Positions 63,567 through 64,000 of a stretch of DNA of 64,000 nucleotides are shown here, in pieces. Numbering within the stretch: the stretch's first letter is position 1; the number at the start of each line of letters is the position of its first letter. The translations under genes and the position numbers were made by a program. Under the pieces are notes generated by a model that saw nothing but the letters and a program-made list of their open reading frames with translations, searched no databases and had not been told where the DNA came from. The stretch is taken from the NCBI RefSeq assembly GCF_008973715.1, contig NZ_WBOL01000003.1, positions 186,001 through 250,000 of the forward strand, in the 5' to 3' direction. Source of the DNA: Nitrincola schmidtii (GTDB taxonomy: Bacteria; Pseudomonadota; Gammaproteobacteria; Pseudomonadales; Balneatricaceae).

Positions 63567-64000
63567 TCAACTTTTCACTAAAGCCTTCCTAGCATCCCTG
63601 ATAATGACAATTTTTCCATCCCGTTTGATCTCGAACAAACCTATCGCTTCAACCAGTTCGCTAAGTTTTTGATAACCATAGTTCCGTGGGTCAAAATCAG
63701 GACTAGCTTTTGCAAGATAACTACCAACGGGACCAAGTTGGGACCAGCCATTATCGTCAGAAGAGGTTTCTATTCCGGTTCTAATCATCAAAAGCAACTT
63801 AGTGTTTTTGCGAAGTTCTTTGGCTGTCTGTTTTATCAGCGATGACGGTGTTTCAGCGGATTCATCGGCTTCATTCATGGCGATTGAAGTGAAAATTTCG
63901 GTATAAATAAAACGATCGCAAGCTGCAACGAATGGCTTTGGTGTTTTCATTTCACCGAACCCATACACCGTCTTGCCTGCTTCTCGAAGTCTTGAGGCTA
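63567..64000 (-). CDS. NYN-LOTUS protein, C-terminal part (start outside window)
   Basis: The frame stays open to the window edge, so only the last ~144 residues are seen. The part nearest the edge, GKTVYGFGEMKTPKPFVAACD, is the end of a NYN (PIN-like) nuclease domain; then comes an OST-HTH/LOTUS RNA-binding domain (KLLLMIRTGIETSSDDNGW, LGPVGSYLAKASPDFDPRNYG). Such proteins are LabA-like RNases often found in defence islands. 78 bp separate it from the GmrSD gene. A GTG at 63968 is not the start because conserved codons continue beyond it. Confidence 0.85.
   Translation of the reverse strand, partial: ASRLREAGKTVYGFGEMKTPKPFVAACDRFIYTEIFTSIAMNEADESAETPSSLIKQTAKELRKNTKLLLMIRTGIETSSDDNGWSQLGPVGSYLAKASPDFDPRNYGYQKLSELVEAIGLFEIKRDGKIVIIRDARKALVKS

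Overview
The window looks like a gammaproteobacterial chromosome of moderate GC, most like Pseudomonas or Oceanospirillum relatives. The evidence is gene order: HAD phosphatase, sppA, maf, yceD, rpmF, plsX, fabD, fabG, acpP, fabF, pabC, mltG, tmk, holB, pilZ, tatD, then yccA with tusDCBE, and uvrC-pgsA followed by tRNA-Gly, tRNA-Cys and tRNA-Leu. No species can be named from the sequence alone.

Positions 1-13.9 kb carry the fatty-acid, lipid and replication operon. It is interrupted between maf and yceD by an IscB element: an RNA-guided nuclease gene with an upstream structured omega-RNA and a cloverleaf-like end next to the maf start codon. 14-22.5 kb holds a CheW-domain protein, tRNA 2-thiolation genes (tusDCBE), a BI-1 membrane protein, truC, mtnN, a beta-hydroxyacid dehydrogenase, two small unknown genes, uvrC and pgsA. 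22.6-31.9 kb has three tRNAs, a diguanylate cyclase translationally coupled to an orphan peptide-type solute-binding protein, two membrane GTPases, an SOS-controlled sulA-like gene with LexA boxes, a SulP transporter and efpL. 32-46 kb carries a YehZYXW-type osmolyte ABC transporter, alaC, a glyoxalase, a folX-folE-folM tetrahydromonapterin set, a sirtuin, a lipoprotein, rimO, a KfrA-like DNA-binding protein with an orphan response regulator, and gph.

At 46085-46112 lies an excellent match to the XerCD dif site, so this is probably the replication terminus. Directly beyond it, from 46.3 kb to the window end, nine genes all read on the minus strand and form a dense defence island. In transcription order they are a NYN/LOTUS RNase-like protein (partial), a GmrSD-type DUF262/DUF1524 nuclease, a SNF2 helicase, an OLD-like ATPase/TOPRIM nuclease, a type III Mod methyltransferase, a type III Res helicase-nuclease, and a four-gene SMC condensin module (MukB-, MukE-, MukF- and TOPRIM-like) related to Wadjet/MksBEFG. 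Most junctions are overlapping start/stop codons or gaps below 30 bp, so eight of these genes may be one transcript. The enlarged type III restriction module and the unusual C-B-A-D order of the SMC module are the best candidates for a poorly described system.
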